The notes beneath the pieces were generated by a model. That model was not told where the DNA came from, made no database searches, and was given only the letters and a program-made list of their open reading frames with translations. Made by a program: the position numbers and the translations under genes. Positions 17,276-24,815 of a DNA stretch of 30,373 nt are shown one piece after another; position 1 is the stretch's first letter; the number at the start of each line of letters is the position of its first letter. Location: NCBI GenBank assembly GCA_002497765.1, contig DAET01000020.1:2673-33045 (forward strand). Direction: 5' to 3'. Source of the stretch: Euryarchaeota archaeon UBA486. Lineage in GTDB: Archaea > Thermoplasmatota > Poseidoniia > Poseidoniales > Poseidoniaceae.

Positions 17276-18208
17276 ATGCAACCCTCTCCGCAAGCCCAAC
17301 CAGTCCCGGCCGCCCAACAGCCCCGACCGACATTCAAGGATGCACCACTTTCTTCCATCAACGGCTTTGCTGGCCTTGGGGTGCATGCCGGACTAAGCCT
17401 GATTCTTTTATTCGGCCAAATTCTCTGGGCTGTCGCTTGGCCGGTAGCATTGCTTCTCAACATCGGCGGCGGTATCCTGTGGTTGTTGCTTTGGAACAGT
17501 TATGTGATTGTGAATCCAAACGAAGCGGTCGTGGCCCAGTTCTTTGGCAAATACGTGGGGACCCTCAAGCAGGAAGGGTTTCGATTCTTCATCAACCCAC
17601 TCTACGAGAAATCCCGCATTTCTCTGCGCATCAACAACTTTGAGTCAAGCAAGCTCAAAGTGAATGACGTCAATGCGAACCCGATCAACATCGCAGCCGT
17701 GGTGGTTTGGCGCGTGTACGACGCTGCTGAAGCGATGTTTGAAGTGGAGAAATACGAGCATTACGTCCAGATTCAAAGCGAGGCCGCCCTCAGGGAGATG
17801 GCGACCAAATACCCCTACGACGCCATCGAGGAGAAGGACATCGGCGGCATCACGCTTTCAGGTCACCAAGATGTCATTGCCAAAGAACTGCAGGCGTCGG
17901 TGGAGGCTCGTCTTTCTCGAGCCGGTATCGCCGTCCTTGAGGCTCGCATCAGCTACCTCGCGTATTCCACGGAAATCGCACAGGCGATGCTTCGCCGTCA
18001 ACAAGCCAGTGCTGTGGTTGCTGCACGGCGAGAGATTGTTGACGGTGCTGTGGGCATGGTTGAACTCGCACTTGAACAACTCAGTGCCAAGCAAATCATT
18101 GAGCTGGACGAGGAAAAGAAAGCGACCATGGTGAGCAACCTTCTGGTCGTTCTCTGCTCTGAAACCGACACCACGCCGGTGGTCAACACCGGCACGCTGT
18201 ACCAGTGA
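17276..18208 (+). CDS. SPFH/Band 7 (stomatin-like) membrane protein
   Basis: A 310-residue SPFH-superfamily protein, a group that oligomerises on membranes and organises microdomains or associated proteases. After a Pro/Gln-rich N-terminus, one long or two short hydrophobic segments span about 32-78 (LSLILLFGQILWAVAW and GGGILWLLLW). The SPFH core follows: IVNPNEAVVAQFFGKYVGTL, GFRFFINPLYEKSRISLR, VNANPINIAAVVVWRVYD and the ALREMATKYPYDAIE segment. The SRAGIAVLEARISYLAYSTE strand and ARREIVDGAVGMVELAL helix are typical of the Band 7 C-terminal half. The long coiled coil of flotillins is absent. A small RHH protein gene begins 21 nt after its stop, and a GIDE-domain gene is upstream. Confidence 0.92.
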   Translation: MQPSPQAQPVPAAQQPRPTFKDAPLSSINGFAGLGVHAGLSLILLFGQILWAVAWPVALLLNIGGGILWLLLWNSYVIVNPNEAVVAQFFGKYVGTLKQEGFRFFINPLYEKSRISLRINNFESSKLKVNDVNANPINIAAVVVWRVYDAAEAMFEVEKYEHYVQIQSEAALREMATKYPYDAIEEKDIGGITLSGHQDVIAKELQASVEARLSRAGIAVLEARISYLAYSTEIAQAMLRRQQASAVVAARREIVDGAVGMVELALEQLSAKQIIELDEEKKATMVSNLLVVLCSETDTTPVVNTGTLYQ

Positions 18209-18229
18209 AGGTTCCGCGGGGGCATCGAC

Positions 18230-18445
18230 ATGGATGAGCCTATGAAACGGTCAGGGAGCAGGAACAACACGCCGCTTCGGGGACACAAGGTGGAGAAAAA
18301 GCGAGTTCTCCTGAGAATTGACCCCTCGCTTCATGACGACCTTCGTGTGTGGGCGGAAGATGATTTCCGTTCCATCAACGCTCAGATTGAATTCTTGTTG
18401 AAACAAGCCGTTGCCAAGCGGAAGGGGCCAAAGGCCAATCGTTAG
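18230..18445 (+). CDS. Small ribbon-helix-helix (Arc-like) protein
   Basis: A 71-residue protein whose central 40 residues fit the ribbon-helix-helix fold of Arc/MetJ regulators. KKRVLLRID forms the DNA-contacting strand, SLHDDLRVWAEDDF is helix A, and RSINAQIEFLLKQAV is the turn and helix B. The flanks are basic. It probably binds DNA as a dimer, but no target is visible. It starts 21 nt after the SPFH gene and is likely co-transcribed with it. From memory, SPFH genes in several bacteria are also followed by such a protein with the same RS(V/I)NAQIE helix, so it may be an SPFH partner or autoregulator. No toxin gene accompanies it. An ATG at 18242 is an alternative start. It ends 4 nt from the convergent dCMP deaminase gene. 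Confidence 0.82.
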   Translation: MDEPMKRSGSRNNTPLRGHKVEKKRVLLRIDPSLHDDLRVWAEDDFRSINAQIEFLLKQAVAKRKGPKANR

Positions 18446-18449
18446 CCGC

Positions 18450-18926
18450 TCAGGCCTCAGCGCGAGGGTCTTTCGGCCCTTCCGTACGCTGAATCTCCAC
18501 GCCGTGGTTTTCCAGGTAGCCCACGCCGTTTTCGCCCATGAACCCGCCGTCGACGATGACCACACGCTCAATGCCGGCGTGGTGGATGAGTTTCGCACAC
18601 ATCATGCAGGGCTCGCCGGTGACGATGAGCCAGGCGTTGTTGGTCGGCACGCCGTTGGCCGCAGCGTTGCAGATGAGGTTCATCTCGGCGTGATGGCAGC
18701 CGATTTCAACCCGAGTGCCCGACGCGATGTTCATGGTGTCGCGAAGGCATTCCTCGCCACCGCACAACCTTCCACCGCCTCGAGGTCCACCGTTGTAACC
18801 GTCCATCAGCACCACGTTGCGCTTGGGGTCAACCAGCAGGGCGCCGAAGGTGCGGCGGGGGCAGTTGGAGGCCTCAGCGAGGGCAAGGCACTGTTGAATG
18901 CGAATGGCCAAGTGCTTGTCCTTCAC
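18450..18926 (-). CDS. Deoxycytidylate (dCMP) deaminase
   Basis: Zinc-dependent deaminase of the cytidine/dCMP family, probably converting dCMP to dUMP for thymidylate synthesis. With the GTG start at 18926 the protein has 158 residues, normal for the family. The zinc site is complete: HAE (H79, catalytic E81) within GCHHAEMN, and PCMMC (C107, C110). The TFGALLVDP opening and the DGYNGGPRG segment favour dCMP deaminase over tRNA or guanine deaminases. The start codon is uncertain: the frame stays open upstream into the folC region, but GTG at 18926 has a ggtgag just before it and fits the family N-terminus. It lies 35 nt downstream of folC on the same strand, linking dUMP and folate supply. 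Confidence 0.87.
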   Translation of the reverse strand: MKDKHLAIRIQQCLALAEASNCPRRTFGALLVDPKRNVVLMDGYNGGPRGGGRLCGGEECLRDTMNIASGTRVEIGCHHAEMNLICNAAANGVPTNNAWLIVTGEPCMMCAKLIHHAGIERVVIVDGGFMGENGVGYLENHGVEIQRTEGPKDPRAEA

Positions 18927-18961
18927 GGTCTCACCAAATCTCTTGGCCGGGTTCCAGCGTT

Positions 18962-20251
18962 TCAGTCCTTCGCCACGATGGCCAAGGCTTCGTCGTCGTC
19001 GGCACCCAGCGCTTGAAGCACGTTGCCTTGGAGGTAGAGCGAGCCGATGCAAAGCACGTTGTGGGCTGCGCCGACTTCGTCCGCTCGTCGTTCAATCCAT
19101 GCGACGGCGTCGTCTGGTTGCGGGAAGGAAGTGGTCGTCTCAACGCCTTGGTCAAGGAGCGCCGCCTCCAAGGCTGGGCACGGCACCCCTGGGTAGCGGC
19201 CAAATTGGGGTTCGGTCAGCACCACGGCTGCCGGTGGATGCTGTCTACAGAGGCTGACCAACGGCGTCAACATGGCTTCCATGTCCGCCTGTGGCGTGCT
19301 GCCGAGGAGCAGCACCCACGGTTGCTTCCAGCGAGCATCACCCGACAGTTCCCTGCAGGACACCTCCATCCCGCTGGGGTTGTGCGCTCCCTCCAGCAAC
19401 CAGACGTTCCCCGAACCTTTGCTGTGAATCTCCTGCATGCGGCCTGGCCACCGTAATCCGCGGATTTCATTCCATCCATCAGCATCCGCGCATTTGAGGT
19501 GCTTCCACGCTGCTGCAGCCAGCAGGTTGGCTTCATCGAAGTACGTCGCCTCATCGGGTACCTCCAGCCAGTGCAGGGTTGCAGGGCCTTGCGTGCCGTC
19601 GATGGTCGGGTTGCCGGCGTTGTTGGCGATGTTTTCGACCCGAGTGCGAGCCGCTGGGTCGTGAATGCCCCTGACGATCAGCGGCTTCCCGGGCCGTGCG
19701 ATGGCGGCCTTTTCTCCAGCAATGGCTTCCAAAGTATCGCCGAGGAAGTCGGTGTGTTCGAGGCTGAGGGAAGTGATGACGGCAACATCGGCGGGCACGG
19801 CGCGCGTGGCGTCCAATCGACCGCCAAGCCCGGTCTCCAACAGCATGACCTCCGGTTGCTGGTCGGCAGCAACGACCAGGGCCACAAGCAAGGTCGTTTC
19901 AAAGAACGTCAAGGCGATGTCCGTCCTCGTGGCCATGGCGTGAACGCTGGCGAGGGCTTCGTCGAAGGTGGCCGAGGCAATCGGTGTTCCGTTGAGTCGT
20001 ACGCGCTCTTCCACCCGAACAAGGTGGGGCGACGTGAAGGCGATGTGTGGAAGGCCGGCCGCCGTGAGGGCCGCCCCCAGCGTGGCGATCGTGGTCCCTT
20101 TCCCGTTGCTTCCCGCCACGTGGACGGTCTCGTAGGTGGGTGATGGAAGCTCAAGCGCTGCAATGGCCTTCGCGGTGTTGTCAAGGCCCAAGGCCATGCC
20201 TTTGGATTTGGTGGATTCGAGCCATGCTCGTGCCGGTTGGGCGTCCACCAT
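18962..20251 (-). CDS. folC: Folylpolyglutamate / dihydrofolate synthase (Mur ligase family)
   Basis: ATP-dependent ligase that adds glutamate to folates (FPGS) and possibly to dihydropteroate (DHFS). The 429-residue protein has the P-loop GSNGKGT (47-53). TSPHLVRVEERVRLNG and SLEHTDFLGDTLEAIAGEKA follow, and EGAHNPSGM appears in place of the common DGAHNP motif near the C-terminal domain. ATG at 20251 was chosen: it gives the usual N-terminus ARAWLESTKSKGMALGLDN, and the upstream TTG extension is highly basic and unconserved in appearance. It is divergent from the presenilin-like gene, with 74 nt between starts. The dCMP deaminase gene follows. Mono- or bifunctionality cannot be told from this sequence. 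Confidence 0.92.
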   Translation of the reverse strand: MVDAQPARAWLESTKSKGMALGLDNTAKAIAALELPSPTYETVHVAGSNGKGTTIATLGAALTAAGLPHIAFTSPHLVRVEERVRLNGTPIASATFDEALASVHAMATRTDIALTFFETTLLVALVVAADQQPEVMLLETGLGGRLDATRAVPADVAVITSLSLEHTDFLGDTLEAIAGEKAAIARPGKPLIVRGIHDPAARTRVENIANNAGNPTIDGTQGPATLHWLEVPDEATYFDEANLLAAAAWKHLKCADADGWNEIRGLRWPGRMQEIHSKGSGNVWLLEGAHNPSGMEVSCRELSGDARWKQPWVLLLGSTPQADMEAMLTPLVSLCRQHPPAAVVLTEPQFGRYPGVPCPALEAALLDQGVETTTSFPQPDDAVAWIERRADEVGAAHNVLCIGSLYLQGNVLQALGADDDEALAIVAKD

Positions 20252-20325
20252 GGTGGCGAACGACCGCCTCTTCTCCAAGGCTCTTTTCCTCAAGTGTTCT
20301 TCCTACGGAAGAACGCGACGCTGAT

Positions 20326-22563
20326 ATGGCAGAGGGAAGTGGGAAGACCATGAGCGATGCTGATACCGGTGAGGGACGTGAGGTCTCACAGCGGTTTGCC
20401 GATGTCGAAGACGAACTTCGGCAAGGTGACAACCTCGGTGCGCTGATGGCCGAACAGTGGCGCGGCATGGCCGGCATGGCAGGGATGTTTGTCGCCACCA
20501 TCGCCCTCGCCATGTACATCCGCCCGTACTACGACGTGGGCGAACTCCACGCCTTCGGAGCCTCCGGTGCAACCCAAGTGCGCTGGGTCTTGATGGAACT
20601 CATCGCCATCTTTGCCTTCACGGCGCTGATCATCTTCCTTGCTCGCTGGGGCAAGCAGTACCTCATCAAGTACGGCATGTACGTCGTATTGACGCTGGCC
20701 CTCATGTACACCATGGTCCCGCTGGCCCACATGCTGGTGCTGGACTTTGACACCGATCCCTACGTCGTGGAATCCGCCGAAGAGCGCAACGGTGTTATGT
20801 TGGGCACGTGGGGCGATGACGGTTTCATTCTGTACAACATCAGCGCTGGAAACGTGAACACCAGCGTTGACATCACCGCCTGGGATGCCTCCAACGGGTA
20901 TGCTGAACCGGTTTGGGCCGCCACCCACGCCCATCAGGTCAACGACGTGAACTCACCGGTGAGCATGACCTCGTCGGCGGAGTACCTCACCTTTGCTTCG
21001 GGCGCCTACGCATGGTCGCTGGACATCGATTCCGGGGAACTGATTGAGAGCTTTGCCTGCTACACGTTGGACAACGGCGAACCGGTTCCACTCGACAACA
21101 TGTTCGGCGGTTGCGCCATCGCGGTGTCGACCGGGGACGCCATCTACCTCGCCAACGCTTTTGACGAATTGATTCGCTACCGCACCTTCGATGAGAACCC
21201 GGGCGTCATGACGCAGGAAGCACGCTGGCGCATCCCCGGTTTCTTGACCGGTGATGGTGTGGTCAAGAGTCACCTGCTGGACGCAGACGAGTGGTCGCTG
21301 ACCACTGCGGCCCAGTCAGCCAGCGTGCTGCTTGAGACCACCTCGCCCTCGCTTGGCCTCGGCCTTGGCGGTTTGAACAACGCCACCTACCTGACCCAGC
21401 ATGCTCCGGCCGCCAACGGCTCGTTCACCTCGGTTGACATCGGCTGGTCGCCGTTCTTGGGTCAAACCATTGAAGAAGCGAAATCTCAGCCTGACACACG
21501 TCATCAGCGTCTCATTCTGCTCGGTGAATCCACGGGCGCCGTCACCGGCGTGGAATGGAACGGCAGCATGGACGGGGAGGACGCCTACACCGTTCAAGAC
21601 CGCATGAACCTCAACGGTTTGGTCAGCAGCGTATCGTCGGTCCGCATCACGGATTTGGACAACTCCAGCAACAGCGACCTGCTTGTGGTTGGTGACGGAC
21701 AAGCCCACTGGCTCTACACGCCCTCGCTCATCAACCGGGCCAGTTTCCCGGTGGCAGAGGATGCCGCGGCTGTGTTCTTTGCACTTGACGGCGACAAGGC
21801 CGACTTGGTGGTGCTCAGTTCTGTTGAAGGCGCCGCAGCCACGCTGGTTGAGCGCGGTGAATTGACCACGGACATGTTCCCGCTTTACGGGCTGCAACTG
21901 CTCACTGGACCTACTTTGGCCGGTTTGGTGGCCACGCTGCTGCTCCTCGTCCTTCTCGTGGTCCACAGCGAGTGGTACGTCGTGAACACCACCGGTGTCC
22001 TGCTGGGGGCCGGAGTTTGCGTGATGCTGGGCGTGACCTTTGTTCCCGCCCTGGCCATTTTGTTCATGATCTTGGCCGCCGTTTACGACTTCTGGGCGGT
22101 CTACAAATCAAAGCACATGCTCGACCTTGCCGACACCATGGTCGGCCTTCGGTTGCCCATCCTGCTCGTTGCCCCGCAAGGCAGTGACTATTCTCTCATC
22201 GAGGAAACCGAGCGCGCCAAGCGCCCGGTCTCCACGGAACCTCGACCCGCTCCCGTCGTCGCCAAACCCAAGCGTGCAAAGAAGGGCAGTGAAGCCATGT
22301 TCATGGGCTTGGGCGACATCATCTTCCCCGGCATGCTGGTGCTGTCCGCCATCCAGTGGTTGGACGACAGTGCGGCGTTTGAGGTCGCCATGGCGACGCT
22401 GGTCGGCTCGTTGCTCGGCTACCTTGCCCTCATGACCTACGTGGCACGAGGCAAGGCTCAGGCCGGGTTGCCGTTGCTCAACGGGGGCGCCATTCTCGGC
22501 TTCTTCATTGGTGGGCTGCTCTTCCTCGGTGGCGATATTTTCAGTTTCAACATCTCGTGGTGA
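20326..22563 (+). CDS. Presenilin-family intramembrane aspartyl protease with inserted ectodomain
   Basis: A GxGD intramembrane aspartyl protease (presenilin/signal-peptide-peptidase family A22; archaeal PSH type), expected to cleave substrates within the membrane. Nine TM helices are predicted. The catalytic pair is D588 in VYD on TM6 and D664 in GLGD on TM7, spaced as in archaeal PSH. TM9 begins GLPLLNGGAILGF, with P716-L-L where presenilins have PAL. Unlike typical PSH (about 300 residues), this 745-residue protein has an insert of about 380 residues (140-520) between TM3 and TM4. The insert contains FG-GAP/propeller-like pieces such as ITDLDNSSNSDLLVVG (about 441-456) and YAWSLDIDSGELI. 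With presenilin topology the insert would lie outside the cell. ATG at 20350 is an alternative start. serS begins 5 nt after the stop. Confidence 0.85.
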   Translation: MAEGSGKTMSDADTGEGREVSQRFADVEDELRQGDNLGALMAEQWRGMAGMAGMFVATIALAMYIRPYYDVGELHAFGASGATQVRWVLMELIAIFAFTALIIFLARWGKQYLIKYGMYVVLTLALMYTMVPLAHMLVLDFDTDPYVVESAEERNGVMLGTWGDDGFILYNISAGNVNTSVDITAWDASNGYAEPVWAATHAHQVNDVNSPVSMTSSAEYLTFASGAYAWSLDIDSGELIESFACYTLDNGEPVPLDNMFGGCAIAVSTGDAIYLANAFDELIRYRTFDENPGVMTQEARWRIPGFLTGDGVVKSHLLDADEWSLTTAAQSASVLLETTSPSLGLGLGGLNNATYLTQHAPAANGSFTSVDIGWSPFLGQTIEEAKSQPDTRHQRLILLGESTGAVTGVEWNGSMDGEDAYTVQDRMNLNGLVSSVSSVRITDLDNSSNSDLLVVGDGQAHWLYTPSLINRASFPVAEDAAAVFFALDGDKADLVVLSSVEGAAATLVERGELTTDMFPLYGLQLLTGPTLAGLVATLLLLVLLVVHSEWYVVNTTGVLLGAGVCVMLGVTFVPALAILFMILAAVYDFWAVYKSKHMLDLADTMVGLRLPILLVAPQGSDYSLIEETERAKRPVSTEPRPAPVVAKPKRAKKGSEAMFMGLGDIIFPGMLVLSAIQWLDDSAAFEVAMATLVGSLLGYLALMTYVARGKAQAGLPLLNGGAILGFFIGGLLFLGGDIFSFNISW

Positions 22564-22568
22564 TTCCT

Positions 22569-23861
22569 ATGCTTGACATGAACATGTTCCGAGAACACGC
22601 TGATGTTGTTCGTGCCGACCACACGAAGCGTGGCCTGCCTCACGACAACATCGACAAGGTCATCGAACTCGACCAGACCTGGCGCAACCTGCTCCACGAG
22701 ACCGACCAGCTTCGACGGGCCAAGAACGAGGCCGCTCGCGGCATTGGGGCGGCCAAGAAGGCCGGCGATCATGCCGCTGCCGAAGCCATCCTCGCAGAGG
22801 TTGCCGACCTTGGTGCGAAAATTTCCGAGATGGAATCCAAAACCAACGAGGCCATGACCGTTCGCGACCGGCTTCGCATGTCGATTCCCAACATCCTCCA
22901 CGCCGACGTGCCTGTTGGCGAGGACGAGTCGGGCAACACCGTTCATGCCGTGCACGGCACCAAGCCTGAGTTCACCTTTGAGCCACGAACCCACAACGAA
23001 CTCATTGAAATGAACAAGTGGGTCGACCTCAAGCGTGCCGCCAAGATTACGGGGAGCCGCTTCTACTTCCTGAAAGGCGACCTTGCACGATTGGAATTCG
23101 CACTCCAGCAGTACGCCGTCAACTTCCTGCGTGAGCGCGCCTACACCTTCGTACAGCCCCCCGTCATGATGAATCGGGAAGCCTACGAAGGGGTCACCGA
23201 TTTGGGCGATTTTGAAACCGTCATGTACGGCATTGAGCCGGACAAGTACTACATGATCGCCACTTCGGAACACCCGCTCACGGCGATGTACATGGACGAA
23301 ACCATCCCCGAAGAGCAGATGCCGCTGCGCATGGTCGGCGTGTCGCAATGCTTTCGCCGAGAAGTTGGGAGCCACGGCCAGAGCGACCTCGGTATCTGGC
23401 GAGTGCATCAGTTCACGAAGATTGAACAAATCATCATCTCAAAGCCCGAAGATTCCTGGGCGCTTCACGAAGAGTTGCTCCAGAACTGCATCGACTTGTG
23501 GAACAGCCTTGGTGTTCACTACGAAGTGGTCAACATTTGTACCGGTGACATGGGTACGGTGGCCTCAAAGAAATACGACCTTGAAGCGTGGATTCCCGGT
23601 GCCGATCAGTACAAGGAAATCGTTTCCTGCTCCAACTGCACCGACTATCAGGCCAACCGGTTGAGCATTCGATACGGTCAACCCGGTCACCCCAACCAAC
23701 CCATCGTCCACACCCTCAATTCCACTGCGGTCGCCACCTCTCGAGCGTTGGTCGCCATCATGGAGCAGTACCAACTCGACGACGGTCGCGTGGCCGTGCC
23801 GAAGGTTCTCCAGCCCTACATGGGCGGTCAAACGGTGTTGGAACCGTGCAACTGGGGTTGA
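22569..23861 (+). CDS. serS: Seryl-tRNA synthetase
   Basis: Charges tRNA-Ser with serine. The 430-residue protein is the standard class II SerRS, as opposed to the rare methanogen type. An N-terminal coiled-coil arm (about 25-105, with LRRAKNEAARGIGAAKKAG) reaches the long variable arm of tRNA-Ser. Motif 2 is FRREVGSHGQSDLGIWRVHQ (from F262), and motif 3 contains NSTAVATSRALVAIMEQYQ (R392). KVLQPYMGG closes the protein. ATG at 22569 is preceded by the stop of the presenilin-like gene 5 nt upstream; GTG at 22557 would overlap that gene. Close spacing suggests co-transcription, though a functional link between the two is not apparent. Confidence 0.97.
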   Translation: MLDMNMFREHADVVRADHTKRGLPHDNIDKVIELDQTWRNLLHETDQLRRAKNEAARGIGAAKKAGDHAAAEAILAEVADLGAKISEMESKTNEAMTVRDRLRMSIPNILHADVPVGEDESGNTVHAVHGTKPEFTFEPRTHNELIEMNKWVDLKRAAKITGSRFYFLKGDLARLEFALQQYAVNFLRERAYTFVQPPVMMNREAYEGVTDLGDFETVMYGIEPDKYYMIATSEHPLTAMYMDETIPEEQMPLRMVGVSQCFRREVGSHGQSDLGIWRVHQFTKIEQIIISKPEDSWALHEELLQNCIDLWNSLGVHYEVVNICTGDMGTVASKKYDLEAWIPGADQYKEIVSCSNCTDYQANRLSIRYGQPGHPNQPIVHTLNSTAVATSRALVAIMEQYQLDDGRVAVPKVLQPYMGGQTVLEPCNWG

Positions 23862-23893
23862 ATGGACGCCCGCATGTTGCAACGGAGAACCTT

Positions 23894-24106
23894 TCACGAC
23901 TGGGTCGGCTGAAGCTCAATGGCGCAAGTGTTGCGGTTGAGCAGGCCGTTGAACGGGCAGTAGCCAAAGGCAGAGGTGAGAACGCCCCACAACCCGACGA
24001 GCAGGAACAGGATTTCGATCTGCACCGACGCCAGAAAATCAACGATAACAACGCCCGAGCCGAACACGGCACGCAACGCCCGTTCTTTCCCTCCAACGTT
24101 CTTCAT
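23894..24106 (-). CDS. Small DUF2892 (YgaP-like) membrane protein
   Basis: A 70-residue protein that matches the two-helix DUF2892 family, found as the membrane tail of the rhodanese YgaP and as stand-alone proteins. It has MKNVGGKERALRAVFGSG at the N-terminus (family: N-G-x-x-[DE]-R-x-x-R). Two hydrophobic stretches span about 16-34 and 32-52, then comes the terminal signature FGYCPFNGLLNRNTC with two cysteines. Function is unknown; the YgaP context links the family to sulfur handling, but no rhodanese is nearby. Its 3' end is convergent with serS (32 nt between stops). A possible TATA element (TGCATTAAGA, 24131-24140 on the minus strand) lies about 30 nt upstream. Confidence 0.72.
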   Translation of the reverse strand: MKNVGGKERALRAVFGSGVVIVDFLASVQIEILFLLVGLWGVLTSAFGYCPFNGLLNRNTCAIELQPTQS

Positions 24107-24194
24107 CTGTCAGAAATCCTCGGTTTCTGCTCTTAATGCATTGTTTGACCCATGCTGCAAATGCTCATTCATCTCGGGTCAGGCCATGAGGTGT

Positions 24195-24420
24195 TCAAAT
24201 ATCAAGAAATTTGCGAACAATCATGGACGCCAAAGCCATCATGCTCGCCATCCACATCGTCTGTGGTCTTGTCGCGTTGGTGTCGATGATGATGGCCTAT
24301 CTGACCAAAAAAGGCCCAGCCATGGTAAGAAAATCACCTTTCAATATATCGAGAAATGTCTCCAACCAAGCCAAGCGTGCTGTTTTAGCGCTCAACTCGA
24401 ATACGAAACCAAGGCGGTGA
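24195..24420 (+). pseudogene. Truncated DUF2306-like membrane protein (remnant)
   Basis: From the ATG at 24223, about 36 codons read MDAKAIMLAIHIVCGLVALV and continue into MMAYLTKKGPAM. This resembles the first TM helix and following loop of DUF2306-type four-helix membrane proteins (usual form IHI-x-x-G-x-x-AL then TKKG-x-x-H-R-x-S-G). After about position 24325 the resemblance ends, and the frame runs to a stop at 24418-24420 through unrelated basic sequence; no continuation was recognised in the other plus-strand frames. A TATA-like TCAAATATCAA (24195-24205) still stands about 24 nt before the ATG. The tail overlaps the 3' end of the opposite-strand gene. It could instead be a short novel membrane peptide. 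Confidence 0.45.
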
Positions 24421-24805
24421 TGAACCCGAGCGCGACGTAGGCGGCCACGGCTAGAACCATGGCGTAGACCGCCCCTGCTGCCCCGATGGTGAACCGCAAT
24501 CCTCGTCTTGTGGACTGCAAGTTGTTCTTCACGGTATGGTCCTGTGTCTCGGTCAATTCCTTGAGCAGTCGATCCGTTTCACGGTACACCGAAATCGCGG
24601 AAAAGAAGGGAATGGTGAGGAACAGCAATGCCATCAACAACTGGGGTTGGGATTCACGGAAGAACCAGAAGGCACCGCCCGTAAGGGCAACGTACGACAC
24701 CATGAGCCACCGAGCCTGCTGGCCAAGCCGTTCGGCGCGTTCTTCTGCATCAAGAGGAAGAGGCGGCACCCCATCCGCCGTTTGTTCAGTCGACTTCTTC
24801 GTCAT
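24392..24805 (-). CDS. Small multi-TM membrane protein of unknown function
   Basis: A 137-residue protein that I do not recognise. A polar N-terminus (MTKKSTEQTADG, then acidic and Arg-rich sequence) precedes two hydrophobic segments (about 33-50 and 54-72, WLMVSYVALTGGAFWFF and LLMALLFLTIPFFSAI). A short charged coiled-coil-like stretch follows (ETDRLLKELTETQD), then one or two C-terminal TM segments (about 100-135). ATG at 24805 is preceded by agaggt. It lies 10 nt after the glycosyltransferase gene on the same strand and is probably its operon partner. No catalytic motif is visible. Confidence 0.7.
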   Translation of the reverse strand: MTKKSTEQTADGVPPLPLDAEERAERLGQQARWLMVSYVALTGGAFWFFRESQPQLLMALLFLTIPFFSAISVYRETDRLLKELTETQDHTVKNNLQSTRRGLRFTIGAAGAVYAMVLAVAAYVALGFITALVSYSS

Positions 24806-24815
24806 CCGATGACCT

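Noticed and set aside
18230..18445. RHH protein as the antitoxin of a toxin-antitoxin pair
   Set aside because: No small toxin ORF flanks it; the neighbours are SPFH and dCMP deaminase, both recognisable.
19499..20143. A 214-codon plus-strand frame opposite folC
   Set aside because: It is antisense to the conserved folC core and shows no motif or start signal.
22569..23861. SerRS as an unusual bacterial-type acquisition
   Set aside because: Most archaea use this standard SerRS; only some methanogens have the atypical form, so nothing unusual is shown.
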